NCBI GenBank assembly: GCA_965203755.1 | Contig: OZ241910.1 | Span: 682,001-746,000 of the forward strand | DNA from: UBA6055 sp965203755 | GTDB lineage: Bacteria; Chloroflexota; Anaerolineae; Aggregatilineales; Phototrophicaceae | Length of the DNA stretch: 64,000 nucleotides | Reading direction: 5' to 3' | In this document: one piece after another, positions 35,089 to 45,106 of the stretch | Position numbering within the stretch: position 1 is the first letter of the stretch | Layout: each line of letters starts with the position of its first letter | Translations under genes and position numbers: made by a program | Notes under the pieces: generated by a model | What the model was told of the DNA's origin: nothing | Seen by the model: only the letters and a program-made list of their open reading frames with translations | The model's database searches: none

Positions 35089-36551
35089 TAGCTGTATTGG
35101 TTGTGAGGGTAAAACCAAACCAGCCAGTCGCCCTCATCAGCCGCCGCGACCGTTTCGTACAGGCTCGCCAGGTCTCGCGGCAGGTAACTAAAGTCACTGA
35201 GGGCGTGTTCGGCGTAGAGGTACAAAACTGGATGGCTTGAGTAATAGGCAACGTTAAAAAAGAACTTGCCCGACGCTTGCTGTCGAATGAAGCGGAGCGT
35301 CTCGTTATTCACCACATGAGACGCTGCATAATACTTGTGTTCGCCTTGGTTTGCCCTGACAATGGCCCGCCGGTTCAGTTCAGCGATGCCGCCCAGCCAG
35401 ATGAAAAGCAGCGCCGCCAGCAGGATAGTCCCCTCCCGCCGCCGCAACCGCATCAGCCAGCGGTCCAGCGCAAAGACCAGCGCAAACAGCAGCGGAATGT
35501 AGAGCGGCGTCCAGTATCTGCTGTGCCAGCCGCCAATATCATAGCGCGTGAACTTGTTCAGGATGGCCATGACGGTCAGATAGACCAGCGCAAAGCCGCC
35601 GCACAGACAGAAGGAACTCCACCTCGGCCACCATTTCGGCTGCTGATACGCGCGAATGAACACAGCGCCGACGGCGATGGCAAGCGCAAACAGCATAACC
35701 GCCGCCAGTGCAACAGCCAATTCCAGCGCAACATCCAACCCCAACGGCAGATCGGGCAGAATCCAGCGCCCCAACGTTGAGAAAGAGGCATCCACAAACT
35801 CCGCCAGGGTGAAGCGCGGCGGCCAATGCTCAAGCCGGTTGCCGAAAGGACCGCCGACGCGCGCCGTATTGTACAGCAGCCACAGACCCAAGGGCAAACC
35901 GGCAGGCAGCAAAAATATAATACCGTGTTTTATTTTCTCTCGCAGCCGCCGACCGGGCTGGAGCAGCAGGAACAGCAGCAGAGTCATCAAGAAGGCGATG
36001 CCAGCGTAGCGCGTCAGGCAAGCTAAAGCCGTGAACAGCGCCGCCCCAATCAGCGCGGCGGCTCGGTCGCGGCGCCGAAAGCGATCCATAGAAAACAGCG
36101 CCAGCGTAACAAAAAAGATAAAGGGCGGTTCGGACATCGCCATAGCAAATATGGCAGTCAGCGGCAGCGAGCAGGCAAGCGCCAAACTGCCCCACAGCGC
36201 CAGCCAGCGCGATTTGATGCATTCCCGCAGCCAATGTCCAAACGCGAGGACAGTCAGACCAAAGAGCAGGGCGTTGAGCGGTCCGGCAAGGTCCCGCGGG
36301 TCAAAGCCGGAAAGCAGACCAGACAGCGCCAGCAGCGCCGGATACAGCGGCGCAAAGACGGTATAGAGGGGGCCGTTGAATTGCCGCCACCCTCCCCCAG
36401 CCAGCAGGCTGCGGCCTACAGAGATATAGTTGACCGAGTCCCAGTGCAGTCCGGGTCCATAGGGATGATTCCGCAGCAGCACCAAAACCATGCCCAGCGC
36501 CGCCAGCGCGACCAGCAGCAGGGTGTGCCAGTGTCGAGTGACGCGGTTCAT
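34998..36551 (-). CDS. GT39-like membrane glycosyltransferase in the rRNA spacer (second of three)
   Basis: A 517-residue paralogue of the gene at 33417-34964, with the same helices, the same loop GPGLHWDSVNYISVGRSLL and the same ribosome-binding site AGGAG before ATG 36551. Its last ~30 residues (ELEAMPELERMAQLDDGIIF, then QVKRGF) are identical to those of the gene at 36585 and differ from the gene downstream, so the ends were exchanged or the duplication seam lies there. Start-to-start spacing to its downstream copy is 1587 bases. The substitutions between the two copies cluster in outer loops and the C-terminal domain, which may mean different acceptors. Confidence 0.8.
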   Translation of the reverse strand: MNRVTRHWHTLLLVALAALGMVLVLLRNHPYGPGLHWDSVNYISVGRSLLAGGGWRQFNGPLYTVFAPLYPALLALSGLLSGFDPRDLAGPLNALLFGLTVLAFGHWLRECIKSRWLALWGSLALACSLPLTAIFAMAMSEPPFIFFVTLALFSMDRFRRRDRAAALIGAALFTALACLTRYAGIAFLMTLLLFLLLQPGRRLREKIKHGIIFLLPAGLPLGLWLLYNTARVGGPFGNRLEHWPPRFTLAEFVDASFSTLGRWILPDLPLGLDVALELAVALAAVMLFALAIAVGAVFIRAYQQPKWWPRWSSFCLCGGFALVYLTVMAILNKFTRYDIGGWHSRYWTPLYIPLLFALVFALDRWLMRLRRREGTILLAALLFIWLGGIAELNRRAIVRANQGEHKYYAASHVVNNETLRFIRQQASGKFFFNVAYYSSHPVLYLYAEHALSDFSYLPRDLASLYETVAAADEGDWLVWFYPHNQYSYGPAELEAMPELERMAQLDDGIIFQVKRGF

Positions 36552-36566
36552 TGCAACTCCTGAAAT

Positions 36567-36675
36567 TTCCAATTTTCAATGAAACTAAAAACCGCGCTTG
36601 ACCTGAAAAATGATGCCGTCGTCCAGCTGTGCCATCCGTTCCAGTTCCGGCATGGCCTCCAATTCGGCGGGCCCG
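36567..36675 (-). repeat. Identical gene-end segment, copy 2
   Basis: Partner of 34980-35088. It joins the 3' end of the 558-codon glycosyltransferase frame to the leader of the next gene. Confidence 0.8.
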
Positions 36676-38216
36676 TAGCCATACTGGAGATTCTTCCAGT
36701 TGATGTGGTCGTAAAACCAGACCAGATAACGATCCCCGGCAGTTTGCTCAATGATTTGTTTCAGCCGCTCCAGCTGTTCCACCCCGCAAGACCAATCGCA
36801 AGCCGGATCACGAGAGATCGGCAGAGTGAGATAGTCATTGGCGGGATCCGTGTGAATGTATAAATTTGCCAGCTTGTTGCTGATGACAGCGCCTTTCAGC
36901 TGCGCTTCGCGAATGAAATGGATTACATCGCCATTCACCCACGACGGCGCCGCATAGCCGCGGTCATCGCCTTCGCTGACTTTGGCGACAGCCTGGATGT
37001 TCAGCCTAACGGCGCTGCCAAGCCAGATGAAAAGCAGAATGCCTAAGACGGCCGCCAGCAAGTCTCCCCGCCGCCGTACAAATGTCACGATGACCGGCAA
37101 ACGGACAGCGCCGCTCTTCTGCGGTCTTTTACGCTGCCAAATCAGAAAGCGATCCAGCAGAAACACCAGCGCAAAGAGGAGTGAAATGTATATTACAGCC
37201 CAATATCTCACCTCCGAGAAATCATGTATCTTCTTGATGGTTGATGATATTCCTACCCAAGTAAGGTAGACCAGTGCAAAACCGCCGCACAAACAGAAGG
37301 AACTCCACTGGCGCCGCAATGTCGGCTTCTGATATATGCGAATGAGCGCAAACCCGACGGCGATGGCCAGCGCGGCGAGCGCCGCCGCCGCCAGCGCAGC
37401 TGCATACAGCCGCAGCCCGCTCGACGACAGTCCAGGCAGGACCCATTCTATTAGTTCAGTGAGCGCCGCCTTCAGAAAACGCCGCAGAGGATCGTCATCA
37501 GTCGGAGAACTAAATCTTCCGAAAGGCGCTCCGACGCGCAGCAGGTTACGGAGCAGCCACAGGCTGATCGGAATAACGGAAATCAGCGCATATACCGCGC
37601 CGCGCTTCACCTTCGCCGACCGCCGCGCATCCGGCTGGAGAAGCACAAGCGGCAGCAGAGCCACCACCACAACGAAACCGATGTACCGCGTCAGACAAGC
37701 CAGGGCTGTAAACAGCGCGGCCCAAATCAGCGCGGCGGTTTGGTCACCGCGCAGGAAACGATCCATAGAAAACAGCGCCAGCGTAACGAAGAGGATGAAG
37801 ACCGGTTCGGACAGCGCCCAAGATGCGACCGAGGTCAGCGGCAGCGCGAAGGTGACCGCCAAGCAAGCCCACAGGAACAGCAGCCGAGATGCGATGCGAT
37901 GCCGCAGCCAGTGCCCGGCGACCAGGATAGTCAAGCCAAACAGAAACGCATTGAGTGGGCCGGCGACAGAATGCGGGTCAAACCCGGGCCGGCTGATGGC
38001 CGCCAGCAGCAGCGGATACAGCGGGGGCCAATGGGTATAGAGGTGGCCGGTGAACTGCATCAACCCTTCACCAGCCAACACGCTGCGGGCTACAGAGATG
38101 TAGTTGACCGAGTCCCAGTGCAGCCCCGGGCCCCAAGCGGCGTTTCGCAGCAAAACCAGAGCCGCGCCGGCCGCCGCAAGCACAGCCAGCAGCAAACGAT
38201 AACGCGACCATGCCAT
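36585..38216 (-). CDS. GT39-like membrane glycosyltransferase in the rRNA spacer (first of three)
   Basis: A 543-residue polytopic protein, about 50% similar by eye to the two genes behind it. The catalytic loop WGPGLHWDSVNYISVARSVL is conserved, followed by GHLYTHWPPLYPLLLAAIS. It has an extra basic cytoplasmic loop (WQRKRPQKSGAVRLPVIV). I chose ATG 38216 (MAWSRYRLLL) because it aligns with the paralogues' starts; ATG 38261 is in frame and only 25 bases from tRNA-Ile. Neither has a good ribosome-binding site. No terminator separates it from tRNA-Ile, so read-through from the 16S promoter is likely. Confidence 0.78.
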   Translation of the reverse strand: MAWSRYRLLLAVLAAAGAALVLLRNAAWGPGLHWDSVNYISVARSVLAGEGLMQFTGHLYTHWPPLYPLLLAAISRPGFDPHSVAGPLNAFLFGLTILVAGHWLRHRIASRLLFLWACLAVTFALPLTSVASWALSEPVFILFVTLALFSMDRFLRGDQTAALIWAALFTALACLTRYIGFVVVVALLPLVLLQPDARRSAKVKRGAVYALISVIPISLWLLRNLLRVGAPFGRFSSPTDDDPLRRFLKAALTELIEWVLPGLSSSGLRLYAAALAAAALAALAIAVGFALIRIYQKPTLRRQWSSFCLCGGFALVYLTWVGISSTIKKIHDFSEVRYWAVIYISLLFALVFLLDRFLIWQRKRPQKSGAVRLPVIVTFVRRRGDLLAAVLGILLFIWLGSAVRLNIQAVAKVSEGDDRGYAAPSWVNGDVIHFIREAQLKGAVISNKLANLYIHTDPANDYLTLPISRDPACDWSCGVEQLERLKQIIEQTAGDRYLVWFYDHINWKNLQYGYGPAELEAMPELERMAQLDDGIIFQVKRGF

Positions 38217-38285
38217 GCTTGAAATTTTCGATATCTGCAAGGTCACTGTGGAGACATTCATACATTTGCCGAAGAGAAGCGCTTA

Positions 38286-38359
38286 TGGGGCTGGCAAGAC
38301 TTGAACTTGCGACCTCACGCTTATCAGGCGTGCGCTCTTACCATCTGAGCTACAGCCCC
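38286..38359 (-). tRNA. tRNA-Ile (anticodon GAT)
   Basis: The minus strand gives acceptor GGGGCTG/CAGCCCC, D-arm GCTCAGATGGTAAGAGC, anticodon stem CACGC/GCGTG with loop CTGATAA (anticodon GAT) and T-arm GCAAGTTCAAGTCTTGC. CCA is not encoded. It sits 115 bases after 16S, the usual place for a spacer tRNA. Confidence 0.97.
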
Positions 38360-38376
38360 AATCCAAGCAGCTGGAT

Positions 38377-38403
38377 GTTAACAGCACAATAGTGGGCAAG
38401 ACA
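38377..38403 (-). other. 3' strand of the 16S processing stem
   Basis: On the minus strand TGTCTTGCCCACTATTGTGC then TGTTAAC is complementary to the leader at 40000-40028 over about 26 pairs, with one mismatch and a two-base bulge. Such a stem around 16S is the substrate of RNase III. It closes before tRNA-Ile. Confidence 0.8.
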
Positions 38404-38466
38404 TGATAGTCGATTCACCCTTACACCTGTCTTAACTTAGCTTCGCTGCCTTGGTGAGGTCAGCTT

Positions 38467-39978
<1,512 letters not shown>

Positions 39979-39999
39979 TAACAGGGTTCTCTTCTACTC

Positions 40000-40028
40000 T
40001 GTCTTGAACCCACTATTCTGCTGTTAAC
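40000..40028 (-). other. 5' strand of the 16S processing stem
   Basis: On the minus strand GTTAACAGCAGAATAGTGGG then TTCAAGACA pairs with 38377-38403. The stem encloses 16S alone. Confidence 0.8.
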
Positions 40029-40033
40029 TTGCA
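40022..40033 (-). promoter_or_regulatory. Possible boxA antitermination site in the rRNA leader
   Basis: TGCAAGTTAACA on the minus strand matches nine of twelve bases of the bacterial boxA pattern TGCTCTTTAACA and lies in the leader between promoter and 16S, as expected. It overlaps the processing stem. A short degenerate motif, hence low confidence. Confidence 0.4.
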
Positions 40034-40087
40034 CTGTCCACAGGGGACAAAGCGGTGAGAGAAGTTATCCTCCACCTTACCAGCCAT

Positions 40088-40117
40088 ACTTTACCAAACA
40101 CTCGAAATCACTGTCAA
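40088..40117 (-). promoter_or_regulatory. rRNA promoter upstream of 16S
   Basis: On the minus strand TTGACA (40112-40117) is followed after 18 bases by TAAAGT (40088-40093). The 45 bases upstream are AT-rich with repeated AATTT/TCAATT, like an UP element. Transcription would begin about 100 bases before 16S. Confidence 0.75.
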
Positions 40118-40191
40118 GGCCTATTTTCGATAATTGACCAAATTGATTCAAATTCGCCGCGGATACATCCGCATCGCAGCAAGTTCAAGGT

Positions 40192-41718
40192 TTATTGCAA
40201 TGCTTCGTCATCCACACTCCGCACGAAGACAAGCAGTTTAATGTTGTGTCCAAAGTCGCGTGCCGCGACCAGCCGCTCGCGTTCGGAAAGCGAGGCTCGC
40301 AAGTCCGTCAAGTCACAGAATAAGCCGTCGTTGTAGACCACCATCCATAGTTTTGAATAGTCGTTGAGCAAGGACGCCAGATCGCGCGGCTCATCTCCCA
40401 TCACCATTCTCCACTTCGATACCTCGTCGCCGGCAGACACCAAAAATGGTCTGGCCATTACATCGAACACGGCGATCTCACGGTCATGGCGGCGCCAGTA
40501 GTAGTTGAACGGATGGACGATATATGTCGGGCAGAGCGCCACCACGGCGCCGCTTGAAGCCGCTTGAGTCACAGCCTGCGCCACCTGGTCCCATGGTTCC
40601 CTGATGATTTTATATTCGTTCAGGATTCCATACAGGTTGCACAGCAGCAGTCCAACCAGGACGATGCGGCGCAGACCGGCGCCCGGCAGCCGCGTGAGGC
40701 CCACCGCACAGGCGACATAAAACGGGATTGAGGCCCAGATTAGGACTCGGGAGAGGAACATTGACAGCAAAACAGCCGACATGACGAGCAGCAGCATCGG
40801 GAAACCCAGCGACCCAACGAGCGTGAACCCTATCCATTTCCAGCCTTCCCGCCGCCGCCAGCCCCACAGCGCCAGGACGCACAGCGCCGCCAGCGCGATG
40901 AACTGGAGAGGAACGTGCTGGTTTGCATAAACCATGACAAAGGTCTTTACGATCTGCAAGGGGCTTATCAGCGTTGGCTTGTATGACCGCTCGACTGCTT
41001 CGATACCGCTTAACAGCAGGGGAATGTAGCATACGTACAGCGCGAGCGCAACTGTGTTGGCAGCGATGACATTCCGAATCCGCTGCCATCTGAACTTCGG
41101 CGCGGCGACAATTGCCACCATGAATATGAGTGTCGTCACCACTGGCAGCAGGACGCCGGTGTGGTGGGTGAACATCGCGCCAAGAACAGCGACAATATAC
41201 ACTGCCCACAGCGCGCTGCGCCGCCGTCGACGCCACAGGCCGCGCAGCCCCTCCCCGATGACCGGCGGCTGGTTGGAGACAATAAGCGCAACGCTCATAA
41301 GCGCCAGGCTGCAAAACAACAGCAGCATCGCATACGGCCGCGCTTCCTGTGCATAGCGAATCAAAAACGGCGCCGTCGCCACCAGACAAGCCGCATACAG
41401 CCCGGCACGCCGGCCGTTCACAGTCCGACCGATGACATAGACCACCGGCACCGTGAGCGCAAAGCACAGCGCCGAGAAGAGCCGTATCCAGAACTCACTG
41501 CTGTTCCCAAACGCGATCCATATCTTCAGCAGCCCAAAATAGAGGGGGGGATGCCATCCTCGCAAACTGGTCACAAGCTCATCGGCTGGCCTCTGTGTCT
41601 GGTAGAAAGTCAGCACTTCGTCGAGCCACAGTGGTTCATAGTCAAGCTGAATCACAGCCAAGCACAGCGCGGTCAACGTTACTGCGGCCAGAATCGGCCA
41701 TTGCCGGGCGCTAGACAT
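40192..41718 (-). CDS. GT39/PMT-like membrane glycosyltransferase
   Basis: A 508-residue polytopic protein with a classic GT39 N-terminus: one helix, then LDYEPLWLDEVLTFYQTQRP with the catalytic-loop Asp-Glu pair, then GWHPPLYFGLLKIWI and RYAQEARPYAMLLLFCSLAL. About ten helices are followed by a soluble C-terminal domain (about 385-508). It is less related to the spacer glycosyltransferases than they are to each other. Start at ATG 41718 (MSSARQWPI) with GAGACC upstream; the longer frame to 41805 is not supported. It lies immediately upstream of the rRNA promoter and reads toward it, so its transcript would enter the rRNA leader unless terminated; no terminator is obvious. Confidence 0.85.
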   Translation of the reverse strand: MSSARQWPILAAVTLTALCLAVIQLDYEPLWLDEVLTFYQTQRPADELVTSLRGWHPPLYFGLLKIWIAFGNSSEFWIRLFSALCFALTVPVVYVIGRTVNGRRAGLYAACLVATAPFLIRYAQEARPYAMLLLFCSLALMSVALIVSNQPPVIGEGLRGLWRRRRRSALWAVYIVAVLGAMFTHHTGVLLPVVTTLIFMVAIVAAPKFRWQRIRNVIAANTVALALYVCYIPLLLSGIEAVERSYKPTLISPLQIVKTFVMVYANQHVPLQFIALAALCVLALWGWRRREGWKWIGFTLVGSLGFPMLLLVMSAVLLSMFLSRVLIWASIPFYVACAVGLTRLPGAGLRRIVLVGLLLCNLYGILNEYKIIREPWDQVAQAVTQAASSGAVVALCPTYIVHPFNYYWRRHDREIAVFDVMARPFLVSAGDEVSKWRMVMGDEPRDLASLLNDYSKLWMVVYNDGLFCDLTDLRASLSERERLVAARDFGHNIKLLVFVRSVDDEALQ

Positions 41719-41865
41719 GGTGCGGTCTCGATAAATAAAGGGCGATTTGCATATCAGCTTGCCTTCAAACAATAAAGACGATATCACCTGCCCTCTGCCT
41801 GTCATGCCAAGGTGGTTTTCAGACTATGTTCAAATTCCATTCAAGATGCACCCTGAAGGACTGTG

Positions 41866-42654
41866 CTAAAACTTCCACCAGTTCAAAAGCAGCAGCGCTT
41901 TTTTAGCGGCAACCAGCAGCGTCGCCAAGATCACCAAAGCCAGCTGGAGGTCAGCCAGCTGCCTGCGCCGCCGATCACGGACATCGATCTCGTCCTGGAT
42001 TCTTTGCTCGGATGCCGCTTCAAGCTCTCCCAGCGGACTTAGGATTTTCAGCTTGGCATCGAGGTATTCCTGGCTGTACAGCCGTTGCAGTCCCTTGAGG
42101 GCCGCGCCTTCAAGCACATACTCACCATCGCCGGCCGCAATCTGCTCTTCAACGACAGCCATGACCTCTTCCTCGATCAAGGCCAGTTCGTTGGACAAAT
42201 CTTCGGATTTCTCTAGCAGCGTTCTTTCTGCCTCCGGCAGCATCGCCAACTCCGAATCCATAAATCTCGGATCTTGCAGCAGCATCCTCAACGATATCGC
42301 CGGTCCAAATTCGCCCCGGCGCTCGCCGGTCGCCGCTGCATATTCCCAATAATTATCAGCCTCATCATACTTGTTCGGCCGCGGCGCCTCACCGTTGCGT
42401 ATATCCAGAATCTCCTGGTAATACTCGCGGTACTGCGGGTCGCCGGTGACCGCGTACAGACGCACCATCAGCGTCAAATCGTCCGTGCTTTGCCGCATCA
42501 GGTCGGAAAGCCGGCGTATCTGGCGGCTGGCCTGCGCCGCTTCAGCCACAAGGTCGTGCGCTTCCCGTAATTGCACAGATGCCACCAGCGATGCGATCAA
42601 CAATACAAGAATGACAAAGACCGTGCCTAAAAACGTAATTCTGTTCCTCATCAT
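41866..42654 (-). CDS. Orphan two-helix membrane sensor-like protein lacking an output domain
   Basis: 262 residues: a first helix (8-28), an all-helical outer domain (about 30-235), then a second helix (about 236-255) and the end, NWWKF. The outer domain (RQIRRLSDLMRQSTDDLTLM, VRLYAVTGDPQYREYYQEIL, LLEKSEDLSNELALIEEEVM) resembles the four-helix ligand-binding domains that precede HAMP, GGDEF, cyclase or kinase domains. No cytoplasmic domain remains, and the frame downstream does not continue one. The ATG at 42654 has AAGGAGTT upstream. It could be a stand-alone accessory sensor or a truncated receptor. Ligand unknown. Confidence 0.65.
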   Translation of the reverse strand: MMRNRITFLGTVFVILVLLIASLVASVQLREAHDLVAEAAQASRQIRRLSDLMRQSTDDLTLMVRLYAVTGDPQYREYYQEILDIRNGEAPRPNKYDEADNYWEYAAATGERRGEFGPAISLRMLLQDPRFMDSELAMLPEAERTLLEKSEDLSNELALIEEEVMAVVEEQIAAGDGEYVLEGAALKGLQRLYSQEYLDAKLKILSPLGELEAASEQRIQDEIDVRDRRRRQLADLQLALVILATLLVAAKKALLLLNWWKF

Positions 42655-42713
42655 TTAACTCCTTCCGACCAAATTATGGGAATGCCTATAGGCAAGCATC
42701 ACTCTGAATCCAG

Positions 42714-43859
42714 CTAAGGACCCGCTCCTTCTTTCATTAACGGATCGGGCAAACGTTCTGCTTCAAAATCGTTATCCACTTTCTCTTTGGGACGGTCTCC
42801 CAAAACATCTCTCACATATATCTCATCCACCAGCACAGCAACGCAAGCGCTTAACGGCACTGCCAGCATCAATCCGAGAAAACCAAAAAAGAAGCCAAAG
42901 ATAATCTGACCGAGCAGGACAAGTATCGCCGGCATATTCATGCGTTCGCTTGCCAAGATGGGGCTGACCACCTGGCTTTGAATAAAGGAAACGCCATAAA
43001 TAATAACCGCTGTCCAGATTACATTGCCTTCCGCTTGGACCATAGAAGCCGCAACCGAAGGGACCAGCGCCACGATGGGACCAAAGTTCGGAATGAAAGA
43101 CAGCATCCCGGCTAGGACACCCAAAGCGACCCATTCTTGAATGCCCAGCGCGGCCAGCCCCAGCCCGGTCGCTAAGCCAACGAAAATCATGGACACGCCG
43201 GTGACGCTTAACCAGACGCGCAGGGTAGAATCAATCCGACGCAGGATAATGTGCATGCGGTCGCGATACCATTTTGGGGTGAGCGTAATGATGCCATTCA
43301 CATACAATTCGGGTTCCGCCAGCAAATACATGCTCAAGAAAAAGATAATCAGCACGCTAAGGATGGTGTTGGCGACACCGCCTACAACTGGCAAAACCGT
43401 CCCGCCAAGACGACCCAAGGCATCAGAAACCTGCGATATCACCTGATTGATAAGCTCGGTGCTGTCGCCGGTGATAATGCCTTCGAGAAATGGAAACCAG
43501 GCGATTAAATTTTCACGGGTAATCGTTGCCTGAAGCTGTTCAACGCCACTCGGCACGACATTAGTCGCAAGCTCCGAAAACTGGGTGGCAATCGTTGGCG
43601 CAATTAAACGCGCGATTAACAGGATGATGATGAAAAAACCAATCACACTCAATATAATTGCCAGAAAGCGATTCATATTGAAGTGATTCATAAACAGACG
43701 AACAGGCATGGTAAAAAACACAACCAGAATCACGGCGGCGAAGGTAAGCATCAACGTGCCGCGGATCTCCCAGATAAACAGCAAGCCAAGACCGATGATA
43801 ATGGCCACAAGGATGTTGCGTAAACCCAGGTTGATAATGCCGGAGTCATTTGGATTCAT
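42714..43859 (-). CDS. AI-2E family transporter
   Basis: A 381-residue polytopic protein of the AI-2 exporter (TqsA/PerM/YdiK) family, now known to include cation/proton antiporters as well. There are paired helices at 15-50 and 65-90 (NRFLAIILSVIGFFIIILLI), a soluble segment (about 95-150), and the conserved C-terminal part IQEWVALGVLAGMLSFIPNF, GPIVALVPSVAA, QSQVVSPILASERMNMPA and GLMLAVPLSACVAVLVDEIY. The C-terminal 30 residues are charged. ATG 43859 has GGGGGATG just upstream. The substrate cannot be predicted. Separated by 59 bases from the orphan sensor gene on the same strand. Confidence 0.88.
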   Translation of the reverse strand: MNPNDSGIINLGLRNILVAIIIGLGLLFIWEIRGTLMLTFAAVILVVFFTMPVRLFMNHFNMNRFLAIILSVIGFFIIILLIARLIAPTIATQFSELATNVVPSGVEQLQATITRENLIAWFPFLEGIITGDSTELINQVISQVSDALGRLGGTVLPVVGGVANTILSVLIIFFLSMYLLAEPELYVNGIITLTPKWYRDRMHIILRRIDSTLRVWLSVTGVSMIFVGLATGLGLAALGIQEWVALGVLAGMLSFIPNFGPIVALVPSVAASMVQAEGNVIWTAVIIYGVSFIQSQVVSPILASERMNMPAILVLLGQIIFGFFFGFLGLMLAVPLSACVAVLVDEIYVRDVLGDRPKEKVDNDFEAERLPDPLMKEGAGP

Positions 43860-43939
43860 TACATCCCCCAATGAAAAGCGCTTTCCTTAACTTTATGATG
43901 GTCATCCAAAGACAGATCCGCGGATTCACTCGGATAGAT

Positions 43940-43967
43940 TTGACAAGGATTATAGCATTGATATTAT
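43940..43967 (+). promoter_or_regulatory. Candidate promoter for the LLM oxidoreductase pair
   Basis: TTGACA at 43940-43945 and TATTAT at 43962-43967 with a 16-base spacer. It reads toward the gene at 44069 and overlaps a 14-base tandem repeat. Confidence 0.55.
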
Positions 43968-43976
43968 AGCATTGAT
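43949..43976 (+). repeat. Perfect 14-base tandem repeat, two copies
   Basis: ATTATAGCATTGAT occurs twice in direct succession at 43949-43962 and 43963-43976. It duplicates a -10-like TATAG element and could also be a regulator site. Confidence 0.85.
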
Positions 43977-44068
43977 GTCGAAAGAGGGCGAATTGAATTT
44001 TACCTTCGCCATCATAAGATTAGCCGATTATAATAACGGAACGATGTTCAAAAAACAAGGATAATTGA

Positions 44069-45076
44069 ATGAAATTTGATGTTACGGTTTTTTGTGATGA
44101 TTTGAACCGGGCAGATCAGCTTGCAAGGACTGTCGAAGCGTATGGTTTTGACGGGCTTTGGGTGGCGGAAGCGGCGCATAATCCGTTTTTGCCGCTGGCG
44201 CATGCTTGTGTGACGACCGAGCGCATTGAGCTTGGCACTGCCATCGCCGTCGCATTTCCGCGCAGTCCGATGGTCATGGCGCAAAACGCATGGGACCTGG
44301 CGCAGCAGTCCAGGGGCCGATTTATCCTTGGGCTGGGCACGCAAGTCAAGCCGCACATCACCAAGCGATTTAGCTCGAAATGGGGCAAGCCTCTGCGGCA
44401 GCTGCGCGAATACATTCAATCATTACGCGCAATCTGGCGCAGCTTCAAGACCGGCGACGCGCTCGTCAGTCAAGGTGAATACTACCGCTTTTCCCTGTCG
44501 GCGCCTTGCTTCGCACCGCCGCCGCTGGAACATCATCCGATTCCCATCTACATCGCCGGGGTCAATACTGGCTTGGCAAAGCTGGCCGGCGAACTTTGCG
44601 ACGGATTTCACGTCCATTCCTTTCATACTCCGCGTTACCTGCGCGAGGTTCTGATGCCGGCATTTCAGGAAGGCGGGCGGCGCGCCGATTTATCTTTATC
44701 CTGCGCCGTCTTTGTCGTCACCGGTCAAACGGAAGCCGAAATGGAAAGAAGTAAAATGATGAGCAAATCGCAAATTGCTTTTTACGCCAGCACACCCAGC
44801 TACAGCAAAGTTCTGGAATTGCATGGCTGGCAGGACTTAATCCCAAAACTGAATGCGATGCTGCGCCGCAATCGCTGGGATGAAATGCACACCCTTATCA
44901 GTGATGCCATGCTCGATCACTTTGCCGTTGTGGCGCCGCCCGAGGAACTTCCCTATCAAGTCCGCGAACGTTACGATGGACTGCTTGACCGGGTTGGCTT
45001 CTATTTTCCATTTGAACCTGATGACGAAAGCAAAGGCATCATCTGGGAACAGGCATCCAAAGCGATGGCGCGCTAA
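44069..45076 (+). CDS. LLM-class F420-dependent oxidoreductase (TIGR03617-like)
   Basis: A 335-residue TIM-barrel enzyme of the luciferase-like monooxygenase superfamily. N-terminal KFDVTVFCDDL, then GFDGLWVAEAAHNPFLPLAH, IELGTAIAVAFPRSPMVMAQ, SRGRFILGLGTQVKPHITKR and IYIAGVNTGLAKLAGELCDG are typical of the F420-using TIGR03617 group rather than FMN-using luciferases. The ATG at 44069 is preceded by AAGGATAA. It is followed by a paralogue 30 bases downstream, probably in one operon. Substrate unknown; such enzymes oxidise alcohols or reduce enones with coenzyme F420. Confidence 0.85.
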   Translation: MKFDVTVFCDDLNRADQLARTVEAYGFDGLWVAEAAHNPFLPLAHACVTTERIELGTAIAVAFPRSPMVMAQNAWDLAQQSRGRFILGLGTQVKPHITKRFSSKWGKPLRQLREYIQSLRAIWRSFKTGDALVSQGEYYRFSLSAPCFAPPPLEHHPIPIYIAGVNTGLAKLAGELCDGFHVHSFHTPRYLREVLMPAFQEGGRRADLSLSCAVFVVTGQTEAEMERSKMMSKSQIAFYASTPSYSKVLELHGWQDLIPKLNAMLRRNRWDEMHTLISDAMLDHFAVVAPPEELPYQVRERYDGLLDRVGFYFPFEPDDESKGIIWEQASKAMAR

Positions 45077-45106
45077 TGGCGCAGATGATGCTCAAGGGGC
45101 AAGCTG

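Noticed and set aside
32596..38261. A composite transposon carrying the three glycosyltransferase genes into the rRNA spacer.
   Set aside because: Only one IS copy is present, at one side. Its target duplication brackets the IS alone, so it inserted after or independently of the glycosyltransferase genes.
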